From Pedosphaera sp. (GTDB lineage Bacteria > Verrucomicrobiota > Verrucomicrobiia > Limisphaerales > Pedosphaeraceae): a stretch of DNA of 43,287 nucleotides. The notes below the pieces were generated by a model. It was not told where the DNA came from and searched no databases. It saw nothing but the letters and a program-made list of their open reading frames with translations. The position numbers and the translations under genes are program-made. Where the stretch lies: NCBI GenBank assembly GCA_028293325.1, contig JAQGPA010000105.1:1-43287 (forward strand), given 5' to 3'. This document shows, one piece after another, positions 18,401 through 27,530 of the stretch; positions within the stretch are counted from its first letter, which is position 1; each line of letters opens with the position of its first letter.

Positions 18401-18545
18401 GCTTGAGCATTTGGGACTTGATGATGGCCGGAACCACAAAAAAACCCACCACGGTATAAATGAATAAAGCGACGGTGATTCGGATGAGCCATTTCTTATG
18501 TTTCGCCCGATATTCCGTTGCTCCCATTGCAGGTTTGCGTCTCAT
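15441..18545 (-). CDS. AsmA-like DUF748 envelope protein
   Basis: 1034-aa protein with one N-terminal transmembrane helix (residues about 18-40, ITVALFIYTVVGFFVVPAII), followed by a very long periplasmic, beta-rich region. The N-terminus (AVEQVKINPYALSLTIRGFSL, then REDGSFNFANLV) is the DUF748 signature. The C-terminal part has an OmpA-like stretch (YVDFQPGRTSYNESETNKLN, then ALYERPTLTVEINGSV) before a Pro-rich linker and a tail. DUF748 and AsmA-like proteins are bridge-like lipid transporters or envelope assembly factors in Gram-negatives (family knowledge). An alternative start is Met7 (18527); neither has a clear ribosome site. Confidence 0.82.
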   Translation of the reverse strand: MRRKPAMGATEYRAKHKKWLIRITVALFIYTVVGFFVVPAIIKSQMLKRLPALTKRQVAVEQVKINPYALSLTIRGFSLKEPDGEVFSSFDELYINFQLSSILRWKWTFKEISLKKPFAQVTYREDGSFNFANLVNNPAPQPKGPPQALPAALIYQLSITNGAVAFVDLKRKTPFRTQFVPIQVNLTNLTTVRDKNSPYSFAARTDSGESFGWAGSVSINPLRSAGTFRLGGLKLSNYMPYSHDYARFQIVDGTLDVAADYHYDSVTNALDLTVANAAVYLNNLELKASDTGETVLKIPSLSVKDASAGVVAMTARVGQIKSSDGFILVRQNQDGTINLLSQLILPPQVPAATNAPMEASMPPLNAEIDEIIFDNYSIQVEDKKPTKGARIKIDQLGFTLKGVSNLTNASVTAALSLRIQETGLVSVNGTATLIPPSADVQVAVTNLDLRVAQPYVEEQVKLVITGGALDVHGRARYAAPEPGAPLVNFTGDVAINKFTTTDDVLFKDFAKWDALTVDGIKLDLQPDKLQVDQLKLTGFNTSVIIGPDKRPNLQTILRKDLGGAETNATTAATTAPQEKRKIPDVSLGALVLENASLHFSDQSLEPHCSFDVQEFGGTVQGLTSQAGTMATVEMRGKVDDRSPFSVTGKVNPLAEDLYGDISVTFTNTELTSFTPYTEKFAGRPLEKGKLSFAVHYLVEKGEVKSENGFYVDQLTFGPKNNSPDATSLPVKLAVALLKDRNGRIQLDVPVAGKIDDPKFKIGPIIWQVVGNIIVKAATSPFSLLGAAFGGGEELSYVDFQPGRTSYNESETNKLNTLAKALYERPTLTVEINGSVNPATDREGLARARFEDQIKALWMKEQADPGRPAMTLDEVKLEPKDYERLVRRTYRKTLGSYRPTEIAREATSGSSTNVARAEMQKFRYSAPPQNGAYQLITQIKAVKTPVKPPGLTADGKPAAPLTPRQAELADMEDQLVRRIQITDDDLRDLMQARAAKVQAYLLKTDQVTAERLFITKPKPIDAASKGKSRVNLALD

Positions 18546-18761
18546 ATCACAATTTTAAGATGTCATTAGAATAACAAGCCCCCGGCGAAATCGAAGCACT
18601 TTGTACGCAGGCGGAGTGCCGCCCCAAATTCTGCCCCTGACTTCTACCTGTTTTACCCCCAGTGCAACCCATTTGCTTGAACAAATTTTGTCCAATCCGC
18701 ACAATCCAAAGCCGGATAGATTTGACGGGAAGTTTTCTGCGAAAAGGTTTACTTTCTCAAC

Positions 18762-21617
18762 ATGGTGAAGAAACTGTTTTTACTGGACGGAATGGCGCTG
18801 GTGTATCGGGCGCACTTCGCGTTTGTTAATCGCCCCATTTTTACTTCCAAGGGTGTCAATACCTCTGCCTTGTACGGGTTCACCCAGACTCTCCTTGATA
18901 TCATCAAAACCCGTCAACCCTCCCATCTGGCCGTCGCCTTTGACACCCATGCGCCGACCCAGCGCCATATCGAATTTCCTGCCTATAAAGCTCAGCGCGA
19001 GGAAATGCCCGAGGACATCAGCCTGGCTCTCCCGCATGTTCGGCGCATGATCGAAGCCTTCCACGTTCCGGTCATCATCTGTGACGGTTACGAGGCGGAC
19101 GACATCATTGGAACTCTGGTCCGCCGCGCCGAAAAGGAGGACTTTGAAACTTACATGGTCACACCCGACAAGGATTTTGGCCAATTGGTTTCCGCGCGAA
19201 CTTTCATCTACAAACCCTCCCGCATGGGCGAGGGGATCGACATCCTTGGCCTGCCCGAGATCCTGCTCAAATGGGGTGTGGAACGACCGGCGCAAGTCAT
19301 CGACATCCTCGCGCTCTGGGGCGACATCTCCGACAACATCCCCGGCGTTCCGGGTATCGGCGAGAAAACTGCCTCCAAATTAATTGCACAATATGGCAGC
19401 GTGGAAAATCTGCTGGCCCATACCGGTGAACTTAAAGGCAAGTTGAAGGAGAACCTCGAAACATATCGCGATCAGGCTCTCCTCTCCAAACGTCTCGCCA
19501 CCATTAATCTCGAAGTTCCGTGCCCCATTCCCATCGAAGAGCTTAAACTGCAACCACCCAATGACGACGCCATCCGCAGCCTTTGCGTCGAGTTCGAGTT
19601 CAATTCCATCGGCCAGCGATTGTTTGGTCCGGATTTTAAGGCGGGTCGCGGTTTCGAATCCACCCCATCCGCAAATCCGTCACCGAAAAAATCTTCCGGC
19701 GAAAGCAAACCCGCCGAGGATTTTTTCCTGACCTCCGACAACGACGAGCCCGCTTCCACCTCCGTTCCCGCGCCCGTAACGGAAAAGCCAGTGGCTTCAA
19801 ATCTCAAGACCATTGCCGATGTTCCGCACAAGTATCATCTGGTCACTGAACCAAAGGAACGTGCAAAATTAATCAAAACCCTGCACGGTCTGAAATCATT
19901 CTGCTTCGACACCGAAACCACCGGCCTGGATTCCAAGGAAGCGCGGCTGATCGGCCTCGCCTTCTCCTTCGCACCGCACACCGGTTGGTATGTCGCCATG
20001 CCTGCCGACCTTGCCGAAGCGGCCGCCATTTTGGAGGAATTCCGCCCGTTGTTCGAAGCTGAAGGCATTGAAAAAGTCGGACACAATCTTAAGTTCGACC
20101 TCAGCATCCTCAAATGGCACGGCCTCTCTGTTCGCGGCAAGCTCTTCGACACGATGATCGCCCACAGCCTCATTGAACCCGAGATGCGCCATGGCATGGA
20201 TTATCTTTCTGAAGTTTATCTCGGTTACTCACCCGTCCCCATCACCCGCCTGATTGGTGAAGCCAAGGCGGAACAAATCAACATGGCCGACGTCGCCCCC
20301 GAGATCGTCGCTGAATATTCGGCCGAGGACGCCGACGTCACCTGGCAACTGCGTGAGCGCCTTGAACCTTTTCTCAAGGAGAAGGGTCAGGAACGCGTCT
20401 TCTACGAAATTGAATCACCACTTATTCCCGTTCTCGTGGACATGGAATTTGAGGGCATTAGGGTCGATGCCGCGGCGCTGGCTGAATTTGCCCGCCAACT
20501 CTCCAATGAAATGGCCGATCATGAGAAAACCATCTATCTACTTGCGGGCACCAAATTCAATCTCAACTCGCCGCGCCAACTGGGTGAAATCCTGTTCGAC
20601 ATACTGAAAATTGCCGAGCAGCCTAAGAAAACCAAGACGGGACAATACTCCACCAACGAACAAACGCTCATCGAACTCGCCGCTGAACACCAGATTGTCC
20701 AGCGTCTCCTCGATTTTCGCGCCGCAACCAAGTTGAAATCGACCTATGCTGATGCGTTGCCCGAAGCCATCTGGGCCAAGTCTGGTCGTGTCCACACCAC
20801 TTACAACCAGGCAGTCACTACGACGGGACGGCTCAACTCTCAAAACCCAAACCTGCAGAACATTCCCATCCGCACAGAGAAGGGCAGGGAGATCCGCAAA
20901 GCCTTCGTCCCGCGTGACACCCGCCATCGCTTGCTTTCAGCGGACTATTCGCAAATCGAGCTGCGCATCATCGCTGCCTTGAGCCACGAAACCAGCATGC
21001 TTGAAGCGTTTCGCGATAATCTGGATATTCACACCGCCACTGCTGCCAAAGTGTATGGCCTCCCTCTCGATTTGGTGACTTCTGACATGCGCCGCAAAGC
21101 CAAAATGGTCAACTACGGCATCGCTTATGGCATCTCCGCCTTTGGCCTTGCGCAACGCCTCGCCATTCCCCGCAAGGAAGCCGCCACCATCATCGATCAA
21201 TACTTTGCCAAATACCCCGGCATCGCCAAATATATGCGGGATACAATCACCTTCGCGAAAAAGCACGGCTATGTGGAAACCGTCGCCGGCCGCCGCCGCT
21301 ACATCCGCGACATCGCCTCCGCCAACGGCGCCGTCCGCGGCGCCGCCGAACGCAACGCCATCAACGCCCCCATCCAAGGCACCGCCGCCGACATGATTAA
21401 AATCGCGATGATCAACATCCACCGCGAACTGAACGAACGTCAGTTAAAAACCCGCATGCTTCTTCAGGTTCACGATGAATTGGTTTTTGACGTTTACCAA
21501 TCTGAGGAGCAGGAAGTCCGCCCCTTGATTGAGGAGAAAATGAAAACCGCCATCACCTTGGATGTTCCCATTATCATCGAAATCGGTTCCGGACAGACCT
21601 GGCTTGAAGCCCATTAA
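18762..21617 (+). CDS. polA: DNA polymerase I
   Basis: 951-aa family A polymerase with all three domains. The 5'-nuclease occupies residues 1 to about 300 (FDTHAPTQRH, GYEADDIIGT, TPDKDFGQLV, DNIPGVPGIGEKTA). The 3'-5' exonuclease follows a Ser/Pro-rich linker and appears active: FDTETTGLD, GHNLKFDLS and YSAEDADVTW carry its acidic residues. The polymerase domain has TGRLNSQNPNLQNIP (A), SADYSQIELR (catalytic Asp), RRKAKMVNYGIAYG (O helix) and LLQVHDELVFD (C, catalytic Asp). It fills gaps in repair and replaces RNA primers. It is divergent from DUF748; AAAAGG lies about 13 bases before the ATG. Confidence 0.98.
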   Translation: MVKKLFLLDGMALVYRAHFAFVNRPIFTSKGVNTSALYGFTQTLLDIIKTRQPSHLAVAFDTHAPTQRHIEFPAYKAQREEMPEDISLALPHVRRMIEAFHVPVIICDGYEADDIIGTLVRRAEKEDFETYMVTPDKDFGQLVSARTFIYKPSRMGEGIDILGLPEILLKWGVERPAQVIDILALWGDISDNIPGVPGIGEKTASKLIAQYGSVENLLAHTGELKGKLKENLETYRDQALLSKRLATINLEVPCPIPIEELKLQPPNDDAIRSLCVEFEFNSIGQRLFGPDFKAGRGFESTPSANPSPKKSSGESKPAEDFFLTSDNDEPASTSVPAPVTEKPVASNLKTIADVPHKYHLVTEPKERAKLIKTLHGLKSFCFDTETTGLDSKEARLIGLAFSFAPHTGWYVAMPADLAEAAAILEEFRPLFEAEGIEKVGHNLKFDLSILKWHGLSVRGKLFDTMIAHSLIEPEMRHGMDYLSEVYLGYSPVPITRLIGEAKAEQINMADVAPEIVAEYSAEDADVTWQLRERLEPFLKEKGQERVFYEIESPLIPVLVDMEFEGIRVDAAALAEFARQLSNEMADHEKTIYLLAGTKFNLNSPRQLGEILFDILKIAEQPKKTKTGQYSTNEQTLIELAAEHQIVQRLLDFRAATKLKSTYADALPEAIWAKSGRVHTTYNQAVTTTGRLNSQNPNLQNIPIRTEKGREIRKAFVPRDTRHRLLSADYSQIELRIIAALSHETSMLEAFRDNLDIHTATAAKVYGLPLDLVTSDMRRKAKMVNYGIAYGISAFGLAQRLAIPRKEAATIIDQYFAKYPGIAKYMRDTITFAKKHGYVETVAGRRRYIRDIASANGAVRGAAERNAINAPIQGTAADMIKIAMINIHRELNERQLKTRMLLQVHDELVFDVYQSEEQEVRPLIEEKMKTAITLDVPIIIEIGSGQTWLEAH

Positions 21618-21710
21618 TGATCTGCATCTGTTCGGAATTCCACGCGTGACAATTCTCTTTCGCGCCATGTATCTTCGCTCCAGGAAGCCGTTAGGCTCCT
21701 CGTAGTAGTT

Positions 21711-23183
21711 ATGCGCAGAAATGTCCTGCTATATTTTTTAATCACGCTCGGGTTCGGCTTGGGAATGTATTATACCATCCAGGCAGGCAAGCGCCTGGAA
21801 ATCGCGAAAACCCCGCCTCCGGTTGCTATCGCTCAACCCTCAGTCGCCGAGCCACCCTCGGTTCCCTTATCCAATTCCGGAACTGGCTTGAGCCACGTGC
21901 TTCAAGGTTTGCGCGACAACCTCCAGGAACCGCTGAGCCAGCTTCTGGTTCAGTTGCTCCTCATCGTGCTTCTGGCGCGTATCTTTGGCAGCCTCTTCGC
22001 CAAAATGGGCCAACCCGCTGTCATTGGCGAAATGCTCGCCGGCATCGTGCTCGGACCTTCTGTCATCGGGGGGTTGTTCCCGGATGCCTACCAATTTCTC
22101 TTTCCCGTCGGCTCGTTGCAGCCTTTGCGCATGCTCAGTCAGGTCGGCGTCATTGTGTTCATGTTCGTTGTCGGTATGGAGCTCGATGTCAAGCACCTGC
22201 GCCACAAGGCTTCCACCGCCGTCATGGTAAGCCACGTCAGCATTTTCTTTCCTTATTTGCTCGGTGTAGTTTTTTCCTATTTCATTTATCAATCCTATGC
22301 TGCTCAAAATGTCTCCTTTACCGGATTCGCTCTCTTCATGGGCACGGCCATGAGCATTACCGCTTTCCCGGTGCTCGCCCGCATTCTTGAGGAGCGCAAC
22401 CTGACCAAAACCCACTTGGGCAGCACCGCCATTACCTGTGCCGCCGTCGATGACGTTAGCGCCTGGACCATCCTGGCCTTTGTTGTCGCTATCGCAAAAG
22501 CAGGCAGCCCGGGCGGTTCCATTCTCACCATTTTCCTGCTGCTCGCCTTTGTCGCGATCACCCTGCTTTGGGTCAAGCCGTTCCTGTATCGCCTGCTGGG
22601 CGCAAATTCGCAGGACACGCCTCCGCCCACGCGCAATTCCATCATCGGTATCCTGTTGCTGGTCTTTGCTGCGGGACTAATCACCGAAATCATCGGCATC
22701 CATGCCCTGTTTGGCGCTTTTTTGGTTGGCGTAATCATGCCGCCCGATACGCGTTTTCGGACTCAGTTGCGGCTTCGCCTGGAAAGTTTCAGCTCCTCCT
22801 TCCTCCTCCCGCTCTTCTTCGCGGTCACCGGACTGCGGACGCATATTGAACTCCTGAACGATTGGTCGGGTGTGGCCGTTTGTCTCGGACTCATTTTCGT
22901 GGCCACCCTCGGCAAGCTCGGTGGCAGTATGTTCGCCGCCCGCTGGACTGGTATGGACTGGCACGATTCCTTCGCGTTGGGTGCCTTGATGAACACGCGC
23001 GGGCTTGTGGAATTGATCGTGCTTAATATCGGCTACGAACTCGGAATCCTTTCCCCGCGCATTTTTACCATGATGGTCATTATGGCGCTCGTCACCACTG
23101 CCATGACTGGCCCGTTACTCTCCTTGGGCAATTTTTTACGCCGAAAAAGCCCGGTGCTAGTTGCGGAATCCACTGTCGCGTAA
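21711..23183 (+). CDS. CPA2-type cation:proton antiporter
   Basis: 490-aa Na+/H+ or K+/H+ exchanger of the monovalent cation:proton antiporter-2 family. An N-terminal helix is followed by an extracytoplasmic segment rich in Pro/Ser, then a core of about 12 membrane helices. The CPA2 ion-site region AAVDDVSAWTIL carries the paired Asp, and GQPAVIGEMLAGIVLGPS is the conserved helix 1-2 segment. No RCK/TrkA-N domain is fused at the C-terminus, so it is a transport-only form. The substrate ion cannot be told. It starts 93 bases after polA. Confidence 0.88.
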   Translation: MRRNVLLYFLITLGFGLGMYYTIQAGKRLEIAKTPPPVAIAQPSVAEPPSVPLSNSGTGLSHVLQGLRDNLQEPLSQLLVQLLLIVLLARIFGSLFAKMGQPAVIGEMLAGIVLGPSVIGGLFPDAYQFLFPVGSLQPLRMLSQVGVIVFMFVVGMELDVKHLRHKASTAVMVSHVSIFFPYLLGVVFSYFIYQSYAAQNVSFTGFALFMGTAMSITAFPVLARILEERNLTKTHLGSTAITCAAVDDVSAWTILAFVVAIAKAGSPGGSILTIFLLLAFVAITLLWVKPFLYRLLGANSQDTPPPTRNSIIGILLLVFAAGLITEIIGIHALFGAFLVGVIMPPDTRFRTQLRLRLESFSSSFLLPLFFAVTGLRTHIELLNDWSGVAVCLGLIFVATLGKLGGSMFAARWTGMDWHDSFALGALMNTRGLVELIVLNIGYELGILSPRIFTMMVIMALVTTAMTGPLLSLGNFLRRKSPVLVAESTVA

Positions 23184-23535
23184 GAATGGAAGAATAGTCG
23201 AAGTTGACCCCGGATGGTCAGCCTTGTTCTCCCCATCCATAAAAAATCTCCTACTCTCTGCACCATGTGGAATCTCACCACATGCGGGCTATCATCCGCG
23301 CTCATAACACCAAGCGGTGCAGAGAGTAAAAGACTCTCTCAAGCTGACTTCGTTAATATTCAAAACCGGCGTGGACCCGGCCAAAGAACAACCGACTTTC
23401 CCAAACGGCGCTCTTTACGCTACACAACTTTAACTAATTATAGCATATTTACTCCCATGTGCAACCGAGGTAAAAGAGACGCCGAAGCTCCTGGAGAGCC
23501 CCGGCATTCCCCTCATCACCGCAGGACCTAATCTA
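23184..23535. other. 352-bp gap between antiporter and GNAT genes
   Basis: Contains the branched inverted repeat at 23252-23328. An AT-rich stretch (about 23430-23455, with ATTATAGC) could hold a GNAT promoter. An open frame at 23214-23531 has no coding character and runs through the inverted repeat, so I do not call it a gene. Confidence 0.5.
23252..23328. other. Branched inverted-repeat element (possible structured RNA)
   Basis: A perfect 13-bp outer stem (TACTCTCTGCACC at 23252-23264; GGTGCAGAGAGTA at 23316-23328) encloses two further hairpins without gaps: ATGTGG/CCACAT (23265-23270 with 23278-23283) and GCGG/CCGC (23284-23287 with 23296-23299). The 16 bases before the closing arm are unpaired. 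On the minus strand a TTTTTT tract (23241-23246) follows the outer stem after 5 bases. It fits a structured leader of the GNAT gene, a palindromic mobile repeat, or a terminator for leftward transcripts. Confidence 0.5.
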
Positions 23536-23991
23536 ATGCCACAGATTGAATCAGCCACCCTCGCCGATCTCCCGCAACTCGCCGACTTGCTGGCGGACCT
23601 GTTCGCGCAGGAATCAGACTATGCGCCGGACCACGCCAAACAATTGCGCGGTCTTCAGCAAATTATTGAGCAACCCGACGCCGGATGCATTTTGGTCGTG
23701 CGCGAAGGGCGGGAAATATTGGGCATGGTAAACCTGCTTTTCACCATCAGCACAGCCGAAGGCAGCCCCGTCGTTCTAATGGAAGATTTGATTATTCACT
23801 CCAAGCGCCGGGGCAAAGGCTTGGGCTCGCAACTGCTGGAACACGCGATTAAATTTGCTCAAGGCCTCGGCCTGAGTCGCATCACATTGCTCACGGAAGG
23901 CGCCAACTCTAAAGCCATCAAGTTCTATCAACGCCATGGCTTCAAGTCCTCTACCATGGTTCCCATGAGGCTCCATCTGCCCGGCAGATAA
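23536..23991 (+). CDS. GNAT family N-acetyltransferase
   Basis: 151-aa GCN5-related acetyltransferase. The acetyl-CoA-binding motif A is visible as IIHSKRRGKGLGSQLLEHAI (Q/RxxGxG/A type), followed by ITLLTEGANSKAIKFYQRHGF (motif B). The substrate is unknown. A modest AGGA ribosome site lies 9 bases before the ATG. It converges with glnS. Confidence 0.9.
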   Translation: MPQIESATLADLPQLADLLADLFAQESDYAPDHAKQLRGLQQIIEQPDAGCILVVREGREILGMVNLLFTISTAEGSPVVLMEDLIIHSKRRGKGLGSQLLEHAIKFAQGLGLSRITLLTEGANSKAIKFYQRHGFKSSTMVPMRLHLPGR

Positions 23992-24003
23992 AATCCGTGC
24001 CGC

Positions 24004-25734
24004 TTACTTCCCTTGCTCTTTCGCCCACGAATCGCGCAATGAAATGGTTCGGCTGAACACCGGCTTGCCCGGCTTCGCGTCCTTCGGGTCCATTCGAAAA
24101 TATCCCAAACGTTCGAATTGGTATCGCGCTTCTGGTGTCGCATTTGCCAGGCTCGGTTCCAGTTTGGCGGCGGCCAATATTTCCAGCGAATTCGGGTTCA
24201 GGAACGTTTTAAAATCGCGACCTTCCTTGTCGCCATCCGGCTCCTCGACCGTGAACAGGCGATCATAAAGCCGCACCTCTGCATCTAGGGCGTGCGCAGC
24301 GGAAACCCAATGAATCGTGCCTTTGATTTTACGGCTTGCCGTCGCTCCGCCGCTTTTGGAGTCAGGATCAATCGTGCAACGCAATTCGGTAATTTCCCCA
24401 TTCGCATCCTTCACCACTTCATTGCATTTGATGATGTATGCGTACCGCAACCGCACTTCATTGCCGGGGAAAAGGCGGAAGAATTTCTTCGCCGGATTCT
24501 CCATGAAATCGTCTCGCTCAATATAAAGAACGCGTGCGAAGGGGACCTTGCGCGTCCCGGCGCCCGGATCTTCCGGATTGTTTACCGCTTCCAATTCTTC
24601 CACCTGGCCTTCGGGATAATTGGTCAGCACCACCTTCAGCGGTCGCAACACAGCCATCACGCGCAGCGCGCGTTTGTTCAAATCTTCCCGGATGCTGTGC
24701 TCCAGCAGGGCAACGTCCGTCAGCCCATTGTATTTGGTCACGCCGATGCGCGCGCAAAAATGGCGGATGGCTTCCGGGGTTACGCCGCGTCGCCGCAGCC
24801 CGGCTATCGTCGGCATCCGCGGATCATCCCAACCCGTCACCAGCTTCTCTTCCACGAGTTGTAGCAGCTTCCGCTTGCTCATCACGGTGTAACTCAAATT
24901 GAGCCGCGCAAATTCAATCTGCTGCGGATGACACGGCGTCTTTAGTTGGTCCAAAATCCAGTCATAGAGCGGCCGGTGCACCTCGAATTCCAATGTGCAA
25001 ATCGAATGCGTGATGCCCTCTATGGAATCGGACAGGCAATGCGCATAATCGTACATCGGATAAATGCACCACTGATTGCCCGTGCGATGATGCTCCACTT
25101 TGCGAATGCGGTAAATTGCCGGGTCGCGCATGTGGATGTTGGGCGATGCCATGTCAATCTTCGCCCGCAAGGTCTTCTCCCCGTCCGCGAATTCCCCGGC
25201 CCGCATCCGTGCGAACAAATCAAGGTTCTCCTCCGCTGACCGGTTACGATAGGGACTTTCCTTCCCGGGCACCGTTGGTGCGCCGCGATATTGAATCATC
25301 TCCTCCGCCGTGAGATCGCATACATACGCCTTGCCCAGTTTGATGAGCTGCACGGCAAAATCGTACAGTTTTCCAAAATAATCTGAGGCATAGAACTTGT
25401 GGTTGCCCCAGTCAAACCCCACCCAGCGCACATCCTCTTGGATCGAGTCCACGTACTCCACGTCCTCGCGCGCCGGATTCGTGTCATCGAAGCGTAAATG
25501 GCAGATGCCGCCGGCGTTCTGGCCGGCAATGCCAAAGTTCAGGCAGATGGACTTGGCATGTCCAATGTGCAAATACCCGTTCGGTTCTGGCGGAAACCGG
25601 GTGACCACCCGCCCGCCATGTTTGCCGGTGCGATTGTCCTCGGCCACAATATCCCGGACAAAATCGCTGGCGGCTTCCGACGTTGCGGCTTCGCCGCCAG
25701 CCGTTGCTGCCGGAATGTTATTTGGGGTTGTCAT
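24004..25734 (-). CDS. glnS: Glutaminyl-tRNA synthetase
   Basis: 576-aa class I aminoacyl-tRNA synthetase that charges tRNA-Gln with glutamine. The HIGH motif ([11 protein letters not shown], residues 51-61) and the KMSKS-equivalent VMSKRKL are present. [10 protein letters not shown] is the GlnRS/GluRS signature region, and the C-terminal anticodon-binding beta barrels are complete, at the usual length. An Ala-rich N-terminal extension of about 25 residues precedes the core. No clear ribosome site precedes the start. It coexists with gatB at the end of this window, so GatCAB may serve tRNA-Asn here. Confidence 0.97.
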   Translation of the reverse strand: MTTPNNIPAATAGGEAATSEAASDFVRDIVAEDNRTGKHGGRVVTRFPPEPNGYLHIGHAKSICLNFGIAGQNAGGICHLRFDDTNPAREDVEYVDSIQEDVRWVGFDWGNHKFYASDYFGKLYDFAVQLIKLGKAYVCDLTAEEMIQYRGAPTVPGKESPYRNRSAEENLDLFARMRAGEFADGEKTLRAKIDMASPNIHMRDPAIYRIRKVEHHRTGNQWCIYPMYDYAHCLSDSIEGITHSICTLEFEVHRPLYDWILDQLKTPCHPQQIEFARLNLSYTVMSKRKLLQLVEEKLVTGWDDPRMPTIAGLRRRGVTPEAIRHFCARIGVTKYNGLTDVALLEHSIREDLNKRALRVMAVLRPLKVVLTNYPEGQVEELEAVNNPEDPGAGTRKVPFARVLYIERDDFMENPAKKFFRLFPGNEVRLRYAYIIKCNEVVKDANGEITELRCTIDPDSKSGGATASRKIKGTIHWVSAAHALDAEVRLYDRLFTVEEPDGDKEGRDFKTFLNPNSLEILAAAKLEPSLANATPEARYQFERLGYFRMDPKDAKPGKPVFSRTISLRDSWAKEQGK

Positions 25735-25939
25735 GCTGTTTTGAAATAAATTGTGTTCATCAATGTAACAAATCCCGCCGCTTCTGAATAGAAATTTCCA
25801 TGGGAACCCGTCCTTATCGCCTGCTCCGGCCTACCAGCAAGCCGCAGCAAAGTATTGAACCTATTCCTCGTTCCGTGTAGTCTGCCCGTCCGCTACGGCT
25901 GAAACCGGGCGACAAACTGAAACAAAGAAAGGCTTGGCT

Positions 25940-26575
25940 ATGGCACTGCGTTTAGGCGACGAAGCACCGAATTTTAAAGCGGACACAACGGAAGGCACGA
26001 TAGACTTTCACCAATGGCTCGGCAACAGCTGGGGCATTCTCTTTTCCCATCCCAAGGACTACACGCCCGTCTGCACCACCGAACTGGGCGCGGTGGCCAA
26101 AATCAAGCATGAGTTTGACCGCCGCGGCGTCAAGGTCATCGCCGTTAGTGTGGACCCGCTTGATTCCCATAACGGCTGGATCTGCGACATTAATGAGACG
26201 CAGAAGACGACGATGAATTTCCCCATCATCGCCGATCCCACCCGCAATGTCGCCACGCTCTATGACATGATTCATCCCAAGGCAGATGATACTTTCACCG
26301 TGCGCTCGGTGTTCATTGTCGGGCCCGACAAGAAAGTTAAGCTGACCCTGACTTATCCGGCATCCACCGGCCGTAATTTCCTTGAACTCCTTCGCGTGAT
26401 TGACTCCCTCCAGTTGACCGCCAAGCACAAGGTTGCCACTCCCGCGAACTGGGTCGATGGCGAAGATTGCATCATCTCGCCCGCGGTGAAGGATGACGAC
26501 ATCCCGGCCAACTTCCCCAAAGGCCACCGGCGAATCAAGCCCTACCTCCGCTACACGCCGCAGCCGAACAAGTAA
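25940..26575 (+). CDS. Peroxiredoxin, 1-Cys (Prx6) type
   Basis: 211 aa from ATG 25940 (MALRLGDEAPNFKAD). The TTG two codons earlier is less likely, because AAAGG (25928-25932) is well placed for the ATG. The peroxidatic Cys45 is in DYTPVCTTELG, with the long C-terminal domain of the Prx6 subfamily (ANWVDGEDCIISP, then PKGHRRIKPYLRYTPQ). It reduces hydrogen and organic peroxides in the cytoplasm. The other Cys residues (in WICDI and EDCII) are not in the usual 2-Cys resolving context. Confidence 0.94.
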   Translation: MALRLGDEAPNFKADTTEGTIDFHQWLGNSWGILFSHPKDYTPVCTTELGAVAKIKHEFDRRGVKVIAVSVDPLDSHNGWICDINETQKTTMNFPIIADPTRNVATLYDMIHPKADDTFTVRSVFIVGPDKKVKLTLTYPASTGRNFLELLRVIDSLQLTAKHKVATPANWVDGEDCIISPAVKDDDIPANFPKGHRRIKPYLRYTPQPNK

Positions 26576-26706
26576 TTACTTTTACTGCCGTCCCTGGAAT
26601 TTGGCACCACAACCGCTTTCCTTCCGAAGGCGGGGTGGGTTTTCCCCCATTTCACCTCGTCAATTCCACAAGCACGTTTGTTGGGAAGTACAACACAATT
26701 TGTTTT

Positions 26707-26862
26707 ATGAAAAAATTACTTATTCTCATTGCTTCAATCGTTTTGTTGACGGCTGGCTGCGGACAAAGAGGAACGGGCGGGGCAGGTGGCACCGGCGGCG
26801 GTACCAATACCGGGGGCGGTTCCGGCAGCAGCACAAACTCGAGCAGTAGCAGCGGTACTTAA
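26707..26862 (+). CDS. Small Gly/Ser-rich lipoprotein
   Basis: 51-aa predicted lipoprotein. It has a signal peptide MKKLLILIASIVLLTAGC with a lipobox LTAGC, then a low-complexity Gly/Thr/Ser tail (GTGGAGGTGGGTNTGGGSGS) of about 33 residues. No catalytic domain is possible at this size. It may be an entericidin-like or linker lipoprotein, but no function can be assigned. There is no obvious ribosome site, so the call depends on the well-formed signal sequence. Confidence 0.55.
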   Translation: MKKLLILIASIVLLTAGCGQRGTGGAGGTGGGTNTGGGSGSSTNSSSSSGT

Positions 26863-27062
26863 TCGCTTGGCTGCTGGGCGGACGGCCATAAAAGAAGTGG
26901 GGCAGGTGGACTTCCGGATAAAAGTCCGCCCGCCCGCTTGATAGCAGGAGGAACCGCTGATCAAGATGCGATAGATGCTGGCACAAACCGCCGCCAAAAT
27001 AAATGGGGTTTCCACCCCAAGTTCCCGTCAACTTGTCTGCGCGGTCGTCGCAATCCAGCCAG

Positions 27063-27239
27063 CTATTTGCGCGAACTCTTTTTCTTACTCCCCTTGGTTT
27101 CCCCAAACCGCGCTCGTTGCTTGTTCACGATCCGCGCCGCAACCTCCTTCTCCCGTCCCCGATAGCGACCGGAGCTTTCAAATTTATGTTCCAGGGTTTT
27201 GTATTCCCGTTCCCGTCTCGTACTGGCTCCTCTTGGCAT
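27063..27239 (-). CDS. Small basic conserved hypothetical protein
   Basis: 58 aa starting MPRGASTRREREYKTLEHKF and continuing GREKEVAARIVNKQRARFGE, ending in a Lys/Ser-rich tail. The pattern MPRG..(K/R)REREY...GR..EVAARIVNKQRA..GETK recalls a family of small proteins often labelled plasmid stabilisation protein, though no such function is shown. ATG 27239 has an AAAGGAA ribosome site about 8 bases upstream. The frame is open much further upstream (to 28079), but that part lies antisense to the lipoprotein gene and is not credible. Confidence 0.68.
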   Translation of the reverse strand: MPRGASTRREREYKTLEHKFESSGRYRGREKEVAARIVNKQRARFGETKGSKKKSSRK

Positions 27240-27530
27240 GGCAAATTCCTTTTTCAAATTGACTTTTGTTTCCAAATTCCCCCGTTGCTCACGCACAACG
27301 AGGAACACCGCAAACTCACGGCATAACTCCATCCAATCAATGGCGAATAACCCTGCTTTGTCACTCCTGATTACCCAGTAACCATCCCATCCCATCGGAC
27401 GGGGGGTATTCCTGCTGACCAAACTGCCTCGACACCCCATTGAACCCCGCAAGTCGAAGAACCATGTTATCCGGTATTTTGGTGGCTTGGCCGCCAAATA
27501 GAGGAGTGCGGGCTGGGAGGTAAATGAGTT

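Noticed and set aside
23214..23531. 105-codon frame between antiporter and GNAT
   Set aside because: It spans the branched inverted repeat, has no known motif and a composition unlike the neighbouring genes.
26924..26931. GTCCGCCC with a matching GGGCGGAC at 26876-26883 after the small lipoprotein gene, considered as a terminator
   Set aside because: The arms are 40 bases apart with a competing inner hairpin (26908-26927) and no T-run; too weak to call.
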